64,000 nucleotides of DNA from Excoecaria cochinchinensis (GCA_947683425.1 CANTUQ010000020.1:2764001-2828000), one strand, 5' to 3'; positions 35,591 to 48,960 are shown, counted from the first letter of the stretch. The notes: generated by a model from the sequence alone, not told the origin. Made by a program: numbers and translations.

Positions 35591-35996
35591 GTCGTGTGAC
35601 TAGCCAAGAGAGTGAGGCAAGTCATGAGACGTGACCTCCGGTCACGACTCGTGACTTGCAAGATTGAGGCCAGTCACGAGTTGTGGTTGCCTGTCACAAC
35701 TTGTGACCAGCTAAGATGAAGCCAGTCACGAGACGTGATTCCCAGTCACGACTAATGACTGGCCTGAGAGAGAGGGCAGTCACCGATGTCACATCGCGTG
35801 ACCAGCTGAAGAAGGAAGCCAGTCATGCGTGACCAGCCCAAAGAAGCCAGTCACGACTCGTGACCAGCAAGAATTAAGCAAGTCACGCGTGACCAGGGAG
35901 CCAGTCACGAGGCGTGACCCCCAGTCATGTCTCGTGACCTGCCTTGTGAGGAGGCCAGTCACGAGTTGTGATGCCAGTCATGCCTCGTGACCAGCC
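35591..35996 (+). repeat. Palindromic island, TK-C 5' LTR
   Basis: Tandem inverted units CAGTCACGA-GA-CGTGACT and CAGTCACGA-C-TCGTGACC separated by short purine-rich spacers, about a dozen half-units. The arms GTCACG/CGTGAC differ from both the CGCG and CACGGTGG classes. Confidence 0.9.
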
Positions 35997-36194
35997 AACC
36001 TCGTCCGTCCCCCCGTTCAGCCCTTTTTCTGAAATTTCTCGGTTTTTAACTCAATAATGAATTTGGTATTTCTTCCTAATGGACTTACATTGCGGTTTGA
36101 TGCATGACATACTTTTATATACTTTGATATGAGTGATTTTATGATTCTTTAAATGAAGTGTATTCTGTACTCTGAAATATGATTTGAATGACGC

Positions 36195-36460
36195 ATAGCC
36201 TGCTAGAGTCAAGTAAGTGGATAGTTAGGCATGCCTACTAGAGTCTTTTAGCTGCAGCCCTCAGTTCAGTTTTGACCCCGATCAGTTCTCCGTTTGGTTC
36301 CTAGCGAACCCATCAGTATTAGTATCTTGTTTAAGATCCCCTCAGTATACAAATAATGTGTTTTGATAAAAATGAAATGACTTTTGATTTGTACCTGTGA
36401 GGTACCCTCAGTATTCGATTCGTAACCATAAGGTACCTTCAGTATACTCGTTATCCACTA
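36195..36460 (+). other. Hairpin ladder, TK-C 5' LTR
   Basis: TTAGGCATGCCTAC (36225-36238), GACCCCGATCAGTTC, GGTTC-CTAGC-GAACC (36296-36310), ATCTT-GTTT-AAGAT, GTACC-TGTGA-GGTAC (36391-36405), then CTCGTTATCCACTA. Confidence 0.75.
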
Positions 36461-36740
36461 CCTAGAGTCAGCAGGTGTTCTTCAGGTGTTCATTTATTGT
36501 TCGATTGAATTGCTCTGTTCTGTTTTGGATATAAAATGTGATATATGAATGAGTATAATGATGAGTTACATGTCGGATTATTCTGGAATGGATATGAATA
36601 TGAGATACTGATTGTATGGTTTTTAAATGTGAGCATGTTTATATGGATTATGTTATAACCTTTGCATATTGCCATTGTGATTGTGATATGCCTTGACGAC
36701 CATTGTGAATGGCCGTCCATAATTTATGAGTGTTTCCCCA

Positions 36741-36783
36741 CTAAGCGTTTATCGCTTAGCACGGTGTTTTTACCCGTGCAGGT
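36741..36783 (+). other. LTR double hairpin, TK-C 5' LTR
   Basis: CTAAGCG-TTTAT-CGCTTAG then GCACGG-TGTTTTTAC-CCGTGC. Confidence 0.8.
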
Positions 36784-37182
36784 GCGGAAGGAGTTTTGAT
36801 CTGAGAGTCGCCGCCGTCAAGCCAACACAGAAGGGTTTAGTGTAGGGCTTAATTTTGTAATAGTTGATGATTCTTTTTGTATAGAACTCTCGTGTATCAG
36901 TTTTGTATCAGCTTCCGCTTTTGTACTTAGATTTTTGGATATGTAATATATTTGGTTTCAGCTAGTTGATCAGAACATTATTGTAATGGTTTGTTATATT
37001 AATGCATGATCAGCTTTTGCTTTCCTTTCTGTAAAGTTTTAATTATCCTGTATTTCTGTATGTATGTAATGAATGAATGTATGTTTTGCTTTGTACTTGC
37101 TTGGTGACACCTTGACTCATACGGCATCTCACTCCTCCTCGGATGGGATTGCCTACGTATGGGAAGGGGGTGTTACAGTTTT

Positions 37183-37194
37183 TGGTATCAGAGC
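37183..37194 (+). promoter_or_regulatory. Primer-binding site, TK-C
   Basis: TGGTATCAGAGC, five bases after the 5' LTR. Confidence 0.92.
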
Positions 37195-40100
37195 TTCGGT
37201 TTAGGCATTTTTGGGTGTTGTTGTGGTTGTTTTGAGTTGCTTAGATGTGTATGTGTCTAGATCTGTGTTGGCTGATACGGTTGTTTCTTGTTTGTTTAGA
37301 TGGCTTCTAATTCTGCTCGTGGATCACTTGAGGAATCCGCCGAGAGTGTGAACCCTCAAGCTGTAGATCCATCAATTTTTGTGTCAGCTCAGCATGCTAG
37401 GGTCCAGTCCGAGGCCGCAGCCATGCCTTTTGAGGCTATGTTCAGATTGCATCAAGACATGGCTAGGGTTTTGGAGAGCGTGACTGCTCCTAGAGCACCT
37501 ATGGAGAATTTGAGTAGGGCAGGAGTTGAAGACTTTTATGGCATTGGTTTGAATGAGTCTGAGATGGCTGAGAAATGGTTAGATAAAGTGAAGCATGCCT
37601 TGAGAGAGATTCGGTGTCCTCCCGACCAGCAGGCAGAGTGTGCATTAGTTCTACTGCAAGGGTCTGCTTTTGAGTGGTGGGAATTGGTTTGCAGGCATCC
37701 TCAGCTACCGAATCCGATTACTTGGGAGTTCTTTGAGGGTGAGTTCACAAAGAAGTATATTACTCAGACTTATAGAGATGCGAGATGGGCGCAGTTTTTG
37801 AGTTTGAGACAGAGGACCTTGTCTGTGGCAGAGTATGAGAAAGAGTTCAACAGGTTATCTCGCTATGCTCCGCGTGGGGTTATGACATATGATTTCAGAT
37901 GCAAGCATTTCGAAGCGGGGTTGAATGAGTCTTTGAAGATTGCTTTGATTTCTTTGATGTGCATGCCTGGGGTTAGCTACTATCAGATTGTGGAGGCTGC
38001 TGTGAGGGCTGAGTTATCTGAGACGGTGCTTAGAGAGAGAGCTCAGAGGAGGAACTCTTCTTGTGGAGGATCTTCTTCATCCTCGGGTAAGAGATCTAGG
38101 AACCCACAGGACGAGTCATCTTCTGGCCAGGCTTCTAGAGGTAGACGACAGGGTTCTACAGCTGTGTCAGGTTCTGGTAGGGGTGGTAGAGCAGAGACTA
38201 CATCAGTTTGTCCTCATTGCAGTAAGACTCATCGGGGTGAGTGTAGGTGGCTCTCCGGTGCGTGCTTCAGGTGTGGGAGCTCTGAGCATCTTTTGGCCAG
38301 TTGTCCGAGATTACATGAGGATTCAGGTTCCCAGAGAAAGGCCAGTAGGGTCGGTTCGAATGCTTCTCAGGCTACCCGTGGTAGAGGCAGAGGTAGAGGT
38401 CGAGGCGGTCGGCATAGAGAGGGAACTGCTTCTGAGACTGTTGAGCGTCCTCCACAGGTTGCCACTAGAGCTTATGCTATGAGAGCCAGAGATGAGCAGG
38501 ATGCGCCTGATGTTATTGCTGGTAAGTTCCTACTCCATGACACTGAGTTGTATGCTCTAATTGATCCTGGTTCCACACACTCATACTTGTGCACAGATAA
38601 AATTATTGATAAGTTGCATATGGTTGATCAGTTAGATTATGAGATATGTGTGACCAGTCCATTAGGGCATAGTGTCAGTGTGAGTAGAGTCTTTAGGAGT
38701 TGTCCTTTGATAGTTGAGGGAGTTGTGCTTTCAGCGGATTTGATTGAGTTGCCTTTCAGAGAGTTTGATCTGATTCTGGGTATGGACTGGTTGGGTAAGC
38801 ATCGGGCTGTAGTTGATTGCCATAGGAAGACAGTTGTACTTCAGGATAGAAGTCAGTCTCTTGTGTTTTTGAAAGGTTTGGGTGCTAGTTCTGTGAATAA
38901 TGTGATTTCTGCGATGCAAGCCAAGAGGTTTATCAGGAAAGGTTGTGAGGCTTTTCTTGCAGTTGTGTTAGATTCCAAGAGAGATCAAGTTCAGATTGAG
39001 GACATTCCAGTAGTGCGGGAGTTTAGTGATGTGTTCCCGAGCGAGTTGCCTGGTTTGCCTCCTGAGAGAGAGGTTGAGTTGTCCATTGCGATTATGCCAG
39101 GTACTGCACCTATTTCGAGAGCACCTTATCGGATGGCTCCTGTAGAGTTGAGGGAACTTAAAACTCAGCTACAAGAGTTATTGGATAAGGGGTTTATTCG
39201 ACCTAGCATATCGCCTTGGGGAGCTCCAGCTCTATTTGTCAAGAAGAAAGATGGATCTTTGTGGATGTGTATCGACTACAGGCAGATTAATAAAGTTACA
39301 GTGAAGAACAAGTATCCGTTAGGATTGAGGATTTATTTGATCAGCTTCGAGGTGCAGGTGTCTTCTCTAAGATAGATCTTCGATCAGGGTACTATCAGCT
39401 TCGAGTTCAGGATGCAGATATGGTTAAGACTGCATTTCGAACTAGGTATGGCCACTATGAGTTTCTAGTGATGCCGTTTGGTTTGACAAATGCTCCAGCG
39501 GCTTTTATGGATTTGATGAATCGTGTGTTTAGGCCATACTTAGATCGATTTGTAGTAGTGTTCATTGATGACATCTTGGTGTATTCCAAGGATGAGAGTG
39601 AGCATGAGGAGCATCTCCGATTGTTTTTGCAGATGTTGAGAGAGCATCAGTTATTTGCCAAACTTAGCAAGTGTGATTTCTGGCTTCGAGAAGTATCATT
39701 CTTGGGTCACATTGTTTCAACTAGAGGTATTCAGGTAGATCCAGCCATGATTGAGGCGATAGTTGATTGGAAAGCGCCTAGAAATGTTCAGGAAGTGAGG
39801 AGTTTCCTTGGTTTGGCAGGTTATTACCTTCGATTTGTTAAGGGTTTTTCTGTGATTGCTGCTCCGATGACTAGATTGTTGAGGAAAGGAGTCAGATTTG
39901 AGTGGTCATATAGATGCCAGGCTTGTTTTGATCGGTTAAAGCAGTTGCTTGTTGAGGCTCCTATTCTTACTCAACCCATCTCGGGTAATGAGTTTGTCAT
40001 TTATAGTGATGCTTCGGGTGTTGATCTTGGATGTGTGCTGATGCAGGAAGGTAAGGTCGTGGCTTATGCTTCTCGTCAGTTAAAGCCACATGAGAGGAAC

Positions 40101-41857
40101 TATCTGACGCATGATCTTGAGTTAGCAGCTGTGATCTTTGCTTTGAAGATTTGGCGTCATTATCTGTATGGGGAAAAGTGTAGGATCTTTTCGGACCACA
40201 AGAGCTTGAAGTACTTCCTTTCATAGAAAGAGTTGAACATGAGACAGTGCCGATGGCTTGAGTTGTTTAAGGACTATGACTGCATTGTGGATTACCATCC
40301 TGGTAAGGCTAATGTAATCGCTGATGCTTTGAGTCGGAAGTCAGTTTCAGCCTTATTCCTGAGGCAATTCAGATGGAGATTTGGTTCAGATGGGGCTTTG
40401 ATTGCTCAGTTGCGTGTGAAGCCTACCTTGAGATAGAGGATAATGGATGCTCAGAGAGATGATGTGAGACTTCAGCGGATTGTGCAAGAGGTCAGATCGG
40501 GCAAGCAGTCAGAGTTCTCGGTTCAGGATGAGGTGCTTATGTTCAGAGATCGCTTATGTGTGCCAGAGTCTGAGGATTTGAGGAGACAGCTTATGAGTGA
40601 GGCGCATAGTACAGTTTTTACTATGCATCCGGGCAGTGAGAAGATGTATCGAGACATGAAACAGTTCTTTTGGTGGTCTGGTATGAAGAGGGACATAGTG
40701 GATTTTGTTTCCAAGTGCTTGACATGTCAGCAGGTAAAGGCCGAGCATCAGGTTCCTTCGGGATTACTTACGCCTTTATCCATTCCTGAGTGGAAGTGGG
40801 ATGATATCGCCATAGAATTTTTTTCTGGTTTGCCTTTGACTCAGAGGAAGCATGATTCGGTTTGTGTAATAGTGGATCGGCTTACGAAGTCAGCTCACTT
40901 TCTGCCGGTTAGAGTGGACTACTCGATGGACAGATTGGCCAGTATCTATGTGGATGAGATAGTTCGGTTGCATGGTGTGCCTTTGTCCATAGTTTCAGAT
41001 CGGGATCCAAGGTTTACTTCCAAGTTTTGGAAGGAGTTGCAGAGAGCTTTGGGTACTAAGTTGAACTTCAGTACAGCGTTTCATCCTCAGACCGATGGTC
41101 AGTCAGAGCGAGTCATTCAGATTCTGGAGCATATGATGAGAGCTTGTGCTTTGGATTTTCCGGGTAGTTGGGACAGATATGTGTCGCTTACGGAGTTTGC
41201 CTACAACAACAGTTTTCAGTCGAGCATCGGTATGGCACCATATGAGGCTTTATATGGTCGTCAGTGTAGGACTCCGGTTTGTTGGACCGAGCTATCCGAG
41301 AGATCAGCGATTGGGCCAGACTTGGTTAGAGATACTGAAGAGAAGATCAGAGTAATGCAGCGAAATTTGAAGGCAGCCAAGGATCGACAAAAATCTTATG
41401 CCAATTTGAAGAGGAAAGACGTACATTTTGAGATCGGGGACAAAGTTTTCCTTAAAGTTTCACCTTGGAGGAAAGTGCTTCGGTTTGGAAAGAAAGGCAA
41501 GCTTAGTCCTCGTTTCATTGGTCCTTATGAGATTCTGGCTAAGGTAGGACCTGTAGCCTATAGATTAGCGCTACCGTTGGAGTTAGCAAAGTTGCATGAT
41601 GTGTTTCACGTTTCGATGCTTCGTCGGTACAGATCAGATCCTTCGCATGTTCTTTCGGTTCAGGATATTCAGGTTCAGCCAGACTTTTCCTATGATGAGG
41701 AACCGCGAGCTATTCTAGCCCGAGAGGTGAGGCAGTTGAGAAGTAAGCAGATTCCTTTGGTTAAAGTGTTGTGGATCCATCATGGAGTCGAAGAAGCAAC
41801 TTGGGAACCAGAAGAGTCGATGAGAGCTCAGTATCCGCAGTTGTTCAGTTCAGGTGA

Positions 41858-41877
41858 GAATTTCGAGGACGAAATTC
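41858..41877 (+). other. PPT-adjacent perfect hairpin, TK-C
   Basis: GAATTTCG-AGGA-CGAAATTC, encoding NFEDEI. Confidence 0.85.
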
Positions 41878-41880
41878 TTA

Positions 41881-41895
41881 TTAGTAGGGGAGAGT
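41881..41895 (+). promoter_or_regulatory. Polypurine tract, TK-C
   Basis: TTAGTAGGGGAGAGT directly before the 3' LTR and inside the reading frame. Confidence 0.8.
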
Positions 41896-44008
41896 TGTCA
41901 CACCCCGTTTGCCCCCTAGTAGAATGAGCCTGTCTGTGTGAACATGCATTTGTATGTGTTCAGCATATCATAAGGGTATTTTAGTAAAATACATGTTTTT
42001 GGGGTTTATTAGCATGTGGTTATATGCATGGCATTAGTGTGTGAATTAATTGGGAAATGATTATGTGCATGTGTTCATACCATTGTAGGGTATGCATAAG
42101 TTGGGAGTGTATAGAGTGTGTGTTGTGCATATTAGTTTGGTGTGAGTGGTTGGTTTCCACCAACAGGAAAGTGACAAATATAGGGATAGGAAAAAGAAGA
42201 GTTAATAGAGAAAGGAAAATGGGAAATGTTGGAATTCATTTATTCTTCCCGATTATTCTTCCTCTTTGACTCATCTTCTTCTTTGCTCTTAATTTTGAAA
42301 CCCTAAGCTTGGATTAAGCTACTGTTAGTGGAAATCAATCAACCCCTTAGTATTCTGTTGGTAAGTCACTGCATTCCTCATCGTATTTTTCCATTTATTT
42401 TCTTCTTCTTCTTCCTTGAGTTTAGATTTAACTTAGGGTTTGCATTATTGGATGTTCTTTATTGTGATGTGTTCAGCTGAAGCTCCTCGCGATCCCAAAG
42501 GCAAGGAGGTTGCTGGACCTAGTGGAGCTAAGTGATAGAGGCTTAGAATTCAGGTTTGGGAATTTGTCTGAGAAGATCGTTGATTTTGAGTTTACTGTAA
42601 AATTCTAGGGTTTGTGTTCCTTAGAAGCTTGAATGCATTTACTGTTGATTTTGATTTGGTTGTTTTAATTGTTGAATTGAGTTGTTGTTATGTCATTTTG
42701 ATGCTTGAATGATCTTCTGGAAGGTAAGAACTGATTTGTGTGGTTAATCTTTATATTCTGGGAAATTCTGGAAAACTGGGAATCGAGTTACTATAGAAAG
42801 CCCGTTTTTCCAGGTTGTGTCGCGTGACTAGCCAAGATAGTGAGGCAAGTCACGAGACGTTACCTCCGGTCATGACTCGTGACCTGCCAGATTGAGTCAG
42901 GTAGTTGTGGCTACCTGTCACAACTCGTGACCAGCTAAGATAAAGCCAGTCACGAGACGTGACTCCCAGTCACGACTCGTGACCGGCCTGAGAGAGAGGG
43001 CAGTCACCGATGTCACGTCGCGTGACCAGCTGAAGAAGGAAGCCAGTCACGCGTGACCAGCCCAAAGAAGCCAGTCACGAGACGTGACTCCCAGTTCAGT
43101 TTGGACCCCGATCAGGTCCCCGTTTGGTTCCTAGCGAACCCATCAGTATTAGGATCTTGTTTAAGATCCCCACAGTATACAAATAATGTGTTTTGATAAA
43201 AATGAAATGACTTTTGATTTGTACCTATGAGGTACCCTCAGTATTCGATTCGTACCCGTAAGGTACCTTCAGTACACTCGTTATCCACTACCTAGAGTCA
43301 GCAGGTGTTCTTCAGGTGTTCATTTATTGTTCGATTGAATTGCTCTGTTCTGTTTTGGATATAAAATGTGATATCTGAATTAGTATAATGATGAGTTACA
43401 TGTCGGATTATTCTGGAATGGATATGAATATGAGATACTGATTGTATGGTTTTTAAATGTGAGCATGTTTATATGGATTATGTTATAACCTTTGCATATT
43501 GCCATTGTGATTGTGATATGCCTTGACGACCATTGTGAATGGCCGTCCATAATTTATGAGTGTTTCCCCACTAAGCGTTTATCGCTTAGCACGGTGTTTT
43601 TACCCGTGCAGGTGTGGAAGGAGTTTTGATCTGAGAGTCGCCGCCGTCAAGCCAACACATAAGGGTTTACTGTAGGGCTTAATTTTGTAATAGTTGATGA
43701 TTCTTTTTGCATAGAACTCTCGTGTATCAGTTTTGTATCAGCTTTCGCTTTTGTACTTAGATTTTTGGATATGTAATATATTTGGTTTCAGCTAGTTGAT
43801 CAGAACATTATTGTAATGGTTTGTTATATTAATGCATGATCAGCTTTTGCTTTCCTTTCTGTAAAGTTTTAATTATCCTGTATTTCTATATGTATGTAAT
43901 GAATGAATGTATGTTTTGTTTTGTACTTGCTTGGTGACACCTTGACTCATACGGCATCTCACTCCTCCTCGGATGGGATCGCCTACGTATGGGAAGGGGG
44001 GTGTTACA
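41896..44008 (+). repeat. TK-C 3' LTR, internally deleted
   Basis: Collinear with the 5' LTR up to the island (42818-43094), then jumps from CCCAGT to TTCAGTTTGGACCCC of the ladder. The missing block is the second half of the island plus the CCTGCTAGAGTC...TTAGGCATGCCTA section. The double hairpin remains at 43571-43613. Confidence 0.92.
43571..43613 (+). other. LTR double hairpin, TK-C 3' LTR
   Basis: Same stems as the 5' LTR copy. Confidence 0.8.
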
Positions 44009-44013
44009 ATTTC

Positions 44014-45670
44014 ATTCACATAGTTCTCTGCCAACTTGTCCATGGAATAGTCTAATCGAACTGGCAAGAAGTGTGCTGACTTAGACAACCGGTCAACTAT
44101 CACCCACACTGAATCATGCTTGTGTCGTGTCAATGGTAAACCAACTACAAAGTCCATTGTAACATCATCCCACGTCCATTGAGGAATGGGTAAGGGATGC
44201 AACAATCCTGCTGGAACTTGATGCTTAGCTTTCACTTGCTGACACACCAGACATTTCGAAACAAACTCCACTATGTCCTTTTTCATACTCGGCCACCAAT
44301 AAAACTGCTTAAGGCCTCTTTACATCTTGTTTCCTCCTGGATGCATCGTGAAAACCGAAAAATGAGCTTCTTGTAAAAGCTATCTCTTCACATCACTCAC
44401 ATCAGGCACACACAACTAGTTTCTATGTCAGAGCACTCCTTCACAATCCACAGAAAATTTCGTTTGCTTACCATCTCTTACCATATAAAAAGCACGCTAC
44501 AATACAGGGTCACTCAACTGTGCATCCACTATCAGTTATCTCAAACTCGGTCTAACCATTATTTGAGCAATTAATGCTCCTTCTGAATCAAATCTCCACA
44601 TTCCTCTACCCAAAGACAGAGCTGAAACTGATTTGTTGCATAGAGCATCTGCCACTACATTTGCTTTGCCCGAATGGTAGTCGATAATACAGTCATAATC
44701 TTTGAATAACTCCAACCATCTTCGTTACCTCAAGTTCAATTCTTTCTGAGTGAGCAGATATTTTAGACTCTTGTGATCTGTAAAGATCCTGCAAGTTTCC
44801 CCATACAAATAGTGCCGCTACACTTTAAGAGCAAACACTACCGCTGCTAACTCCAAATCATGCGTTGGATAGTGCTGTTCATGGGGTTTCAGCTGCCTAG
44901 AAGCATAGGCTATCACCTTGCTATCCTACATCAGAACACAGCCCAATCCTATACCTGAGGCATCACTATACATAGTATACTCTTTACCCGAAATGGGTTG
45001 AGTAAGTAAAGGAGCCTTAATCAACATATCCTTCAACTGCTCAAAACTTGCTTGGCACCTATCAGACTAATTGAACTTAACCTCTTTTCGGAGAAGCCGA
45101 GTCAAAGGAGAAGCTAACACTAAAAATCACTTAATAAATCGCCTATAATAACCAGCTAAACCAAGAAAACTCCTCACTTTTGGCAAAGACTTAGGTGGCA
45201 ACCAGTTCACAATTGCTTCAACTTTAGATGGATCTACCCAAATACCTTCAGCCAAAACCACATGCCCCAGAAATGTTACCTCCTTTAACCAAAAGTCATA
45301 CTTACTAAGCTTAGCATAGAGCTGATGGTCCCTCAACACTTGCAACACCAACCTAAGATGTTCCTCATGTTCCCTTTTACTCCTCGAATAAACCAAAATA
45401 TCGTCAATAAACACTATAACAAAATGGCCAAAATACTGTCTGAACACCCTATTTATTCCATCCATGAAAGCTATGGGCGCGTTAGTCAAACCAAATGGCA
45501 TCACTAAAAATTCATAGAGACCATAATGTATCTGAAAAGCCGTCTTTGTAACATCTGCATCCTTAACCCTCAACTGGTAATAACCAGATCTAAAATAAAT
45601 CTTAGAAAACACTCTGGCTCCTCTCAACTGATCGAAAACATCCTCGATCCATGCCAACAGATACTTGTTC
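44014..45670 (-). pseudogene. TK-G polyprotein, middle part (RT to integrase)
   Basis: Minus strand reads RT from IEDVFDQLRGA (45665) with FIDDILVYS intact but the motif A aspartate replaced by Tyr (FSKIYFRSGYY), then connection and RNase H with several stops (44500-45120), then integrase zinc domain (KCLVCQQVK) and the first catalytic aspartate region (VTMDFVVGLP) near 44150. It ends at the TK-C insertion. Solo-H cuts its upstream side within RT. Confidence 0.85.
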
Positions 45671-47935
45671 TGCAACACCCCGAATATACCTTAGTCGGAT
45701 AAGGGTAAGTTTAGGGTGTAACGAAAACCGAATGCGGTTGAACTAGGGACGAAAGTGTTAAAGAGGACGCAACCGTCATTAATTTGAAAGTTTTTGCAAA
45801 TTTCAATAAATTGGACAGTTATATCATCTTGCCCTAAATGATGTGAAAAGAATTATTTTGGTGACTAAAAATGTGTAATTGGATGATGGAAGTGATTAAT
45901 TGTAGTAAAGAATGTGACTAGTTTTATTTGTATAAGGTAAGGGTATTTTGGTCATTTTATGATATTGGGCTAAATTGAATGGATTAGTTAATTTAATGGG
46001 CCAAGGTATGAAATAGAAAAGTGCTATGCCAATTGGAGGAAAAGTTTGACACAAAAAAATCTTGACTGGGCCAATCAAAGAGTGACATGTGGCATGTAGG
46101 GATAAGAATGACGTAATGGCCTTAATTCAGCCCTTTTGACTACATTTTTGCCATTCTTGGACGGGAAAAAAAGGAGAGGAACAACCTCTTCTCCTCCTAC
46201 CTCACGCCATCTTCAGAAATTAAAGCCCAAGGTGGATTTAGTCCAAGCTTCAAATAATAGGATGAAAGATGTGGTTGAGATAGGTAAGTGGTTAGTTCTT
46301 TTCTCTCTTCCTCCCCTCTTCTCTTCAAAAATAAGTAAGGGTATGTGTAACTCTTAACTTTTGGTTGTTTGTTTGGAGGGAATAAGAGAGCTAAAGAAGG
46401 AGTATGAAAGAATAAAGGTTGTATAGCCATTTGAGCAATTTTGGAGCAAAAAAAAAAGAGGTTTGGAAAATCCTTAGCTCTATACGTGAATTTGACTATA
46501 TTTATGTGTTATATGAATTATTGGAATGTTTTGATAATGTTATATGATGATGGTAGTGAGTGTTGCTTTAGATTGTTAAGTTGTGCATGTGAATAGGATT
46601 TTTGGGTGAAAACTGTGTTAGAAAGCACTTGACCCTTCTTCGGTTAGTAAGCTGTATATGGAGTTTTAGAACTCCAAATGGTATAGGAGTAGTACGATTT
46701 GAAAGCTAATACATATTTATACAAATGTCTTAGAAATAAGCTTGAGTTAATTTTAGCTCAAAGTGTCCCAAAAGTAGTCATGAAGTAGAGGTATCTTCTT
46801 TGGTCGGGTTCAGGGGAGCAGTGTAGGTTGTTTTGATCATATCGGATAAGTTAGGTGTCCAAACGACATGAAACTTGTTCTATGTTAAAGTTAACATCCT
46901 AAGGATCATTTTTTAAGGACATTTGGTCTAAAAATGAGGTTTAACGGTCAGTTTAGGCGGTTGAAGTTTGAAGCGGAAAGCAGTCTTATGACCAGTCTGT
47001 ATGAGGAACCTGAAGCGAGCTTCTGTCGTGAGCACGACCATGGTTGCGAGCGTGATAGTATCTGCTTGATAAGTATTTTTCTCCTTATTTTGAACCTTTT
47101 GGTTGGTAAGAACCCTTGCTACCTTTACCCTCTTCTAGTTTGTATATTTTATGATGTCTTATCTCCTGGAATACACCCGAACTTCATCGGAACTTCATGA
47201 GACATATTTGTCATATGTTTAGTGTTTGTAAAAGAGTAAATAAGTAGATATCACTTAGGAATGTAAGAGACTAAGGTTGTAAATAAGAGTGATGACTAAG
47301 GTATTTCAAAGTCTAATGAGTTGAACACCTTTGAATTCGTTCAACATTAACCTGATCTAAATTCTGTTAAGAAATTGGAGGCGAAACTCTATAAATTGTA
47401 CTTTGATCTTGTAGAACTACGGGGTTCTGATTCCTAACTCTTTGGGATACGTAGGAAGCTTAGGATATTCTTCCAAGTCCGAACCAAAGCACCGAGATGT
47501 ATTCAGACATAAAAGATAGTGTTTCAACTGAATTCTGTTAGACACCTGGATACTTGTTAAAAATAAATGTGATAGGTATGTGTCGATTTATAAGTTTATA
47601 GAGCTATTTATGACTCAAGTTTGAGTAAGATAATTGACAGTTTAAAATTTTTATGTGATATTAAGATGGAAGTAAATGAATGTTTTAGGTATGTCTTAAC
47701 TGAAGTTGAAATGAATACTTCGCATATCAAATATCAACTGGTCTTATATGATTGACTAATTAATAAATAATCCTTAATAAATGGAATAGTATGAGTTCTT
47801 TGTATTGGAATTCTTGAGGTTAACACATGTGGTTGAAGAAGTAATGTTTATAAAATTGTTTAGGGACATTACAAGAATATATATGTTTTATGTAAAGTTC
47901 ATTTAATTAAGAATAATATGAGTGGGATGCTTGAC

Positions 47936-48027
47936 TCTGTCACGAGCGTGATGGGTGTCGAGAGTGCGACAGAGACCATTTAGTTTTCTGTCGCGATCGC
48001 GACTACAGTCGCGAGCGCGACTCTTGC
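47936..48027 (+). repeat. Palindromic CGCG island, Solo-H
   Basis: CTGTCACGAGCGTGATGG, TGTCGAGAGTGCGACAG, CTGTCGCGATCGCGAC and CAGTCGCGAGCGCGAC. TK-D is inserted at its end. Confidence 0.8.
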
Positions 48028-48431
48028 TGTGACGCCCCTTCCCAACTGTCATATTAGGTCAGCTAATATAGTCAGGAATGACCATTACACACACATAACA
48101 CATGCACTTTCTTATCATCATTTTCTTATTGAAACACGTACAATAAAATTTTTCACTTCGTATTCACATTATCAAGCATTTCATGCCAATTACTTATGGA
48201 TCATTCTCTATAAGCATATACTTACTAAGCATACATATATAATCCATAAGTTAGTATACTTAGTCATCATATTATTACATGCCTTTACATACTCGTATAC
48301 ACATTAACTATACCAAACTTATACAGAGTTATACAAAATTTCCAAAACGCAAACCACAAAACCTACACTGGTAGCACTCCTAATGTTGACCGTTATTATG
48401 CGGGAGAGTCCTTCGAACACCTCACTTCCGT

Positions 48432-48476
48432 ACCTACACGGATTAAGGTAAACCCATGCTAAGCGATAACGCTTAG
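48432..48476 (-). other. LTR double hairpin, TK-D left
   Basis: Minus strand: CTAAGCG-TTAT-CGCTTAG then GCATGGGTTTACCTTAATCCGTGTAGGT; stem 2 is weaker than in other families. Confidence 0.7.
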
Positions 48477-48714
48477 TGGGGAACACATACACATAACAAG
48501 TAATACATCACACAAATAGAACATCATACATTATACGCAAAAGATCATACTTAAATGACCATATCACATTAAGTACCATTTTAGGCATGTCATGATTTAT
48601 TTAGCATTCTCATACACATAGAGCATTAATCAACCCATCTCATAATTCTAGAATATAACATACATAATGGTTGTATCATTATTATTTCCATTTTATCATT
48701 AAATTGCCTGCAAT

Positions 48715-48960
48715 TCAAAGACGCGGATAATGGGTTTGGCATTGGTACCACCGAGGTACTATAATCACATTAAAATCTTATTTACGCATTGGTACCTTCA
48801 GGTACAGTAATATCATTTCACATATAATAAAATCCTGCAAGAATTATATGCATTGTAATCGCATTGTGATTCCCAAGGAATCAGACACATTAAACGCATT
48901 GGGCTGCAGCACTTTTACCCTATAGGCATGCCTATCTATCCACTACTTGACTCGCAGGCT
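48715..48960 (-). other. Hairpin ladder, TK-D left
   Basis: GTACC-ACCGA-GGTAC (48745-48759), GTACC-TTCA-GGTAC (48792-48805), GATTCC-CAA-GGAATC (48868-48882), ATAGGCATGCCTAT (48922-48935). The right LTR has the same at 56188-56440. Confidence 0.75.

Larger units (their letters stand above)
34678..37177 (+). repeat. TK-C 5' LTR
   Basis: Runs TGTCACACCCC...GGGTGTTACA. Donor TTGGTAAGTC near 35132, acceptor-like GTGTTTAG near 35249, micro-ORF, island 35591-35996, ladder 36195-36460, hairpins. Confidence 0.95.
37300..41927 (+). pseudogene. TK-C gag-pol polyprotein, frameshifted
   Basis: It starts at ATG 37300 (MASNSARGSLEESAES). Gag covers about residues 1-300, with zinc knuckles C304/C307/H311/C315 and C322/C325/H330/C335 and an RG-rich linker. 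Protease DPG is at 422-424 (38563). The first frame ends at 39375 because about four bases are missing near 39320, before RT motif A. The second frame carries intact motif A (SKIDLRSGYYQ), FIDD, RNase H and, after TAG codons at 40224 and 40434, integrase and chromodomain to a stop inside the 3' LTR (41925-41927). One frameshift and two nonsense codons make it non-functional as a single protein. Confidence 0.9.
34678..44008 (+). mobile_element. TK-C, complete chromovirus with unequal LTRs
   Basis: A 9,331-bp element, 5' LTR 34678-37177 (2,500 bp), 3' LTR 41896-44008 (2,113 bp), target-site duplication ATTTC (34673-34677 and 44009-44013). It lies within the integrase region of TK-G. The LTRs belong to the Beta family (TGTCACACCCCGTTTGCCCC). 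Dozens of small LTR differences make it older than TK-A and NA-J. The 3' LTR lacks about 390 bp of island and ladder. Confidence 0.95.

Noticed and set aside
38063..38482. 139-residue frame inside TK-C gag
   Set aside because: Alternative frame across the RG-rich linker of gag; no ATG context or conservation in TK-A or TK-D.
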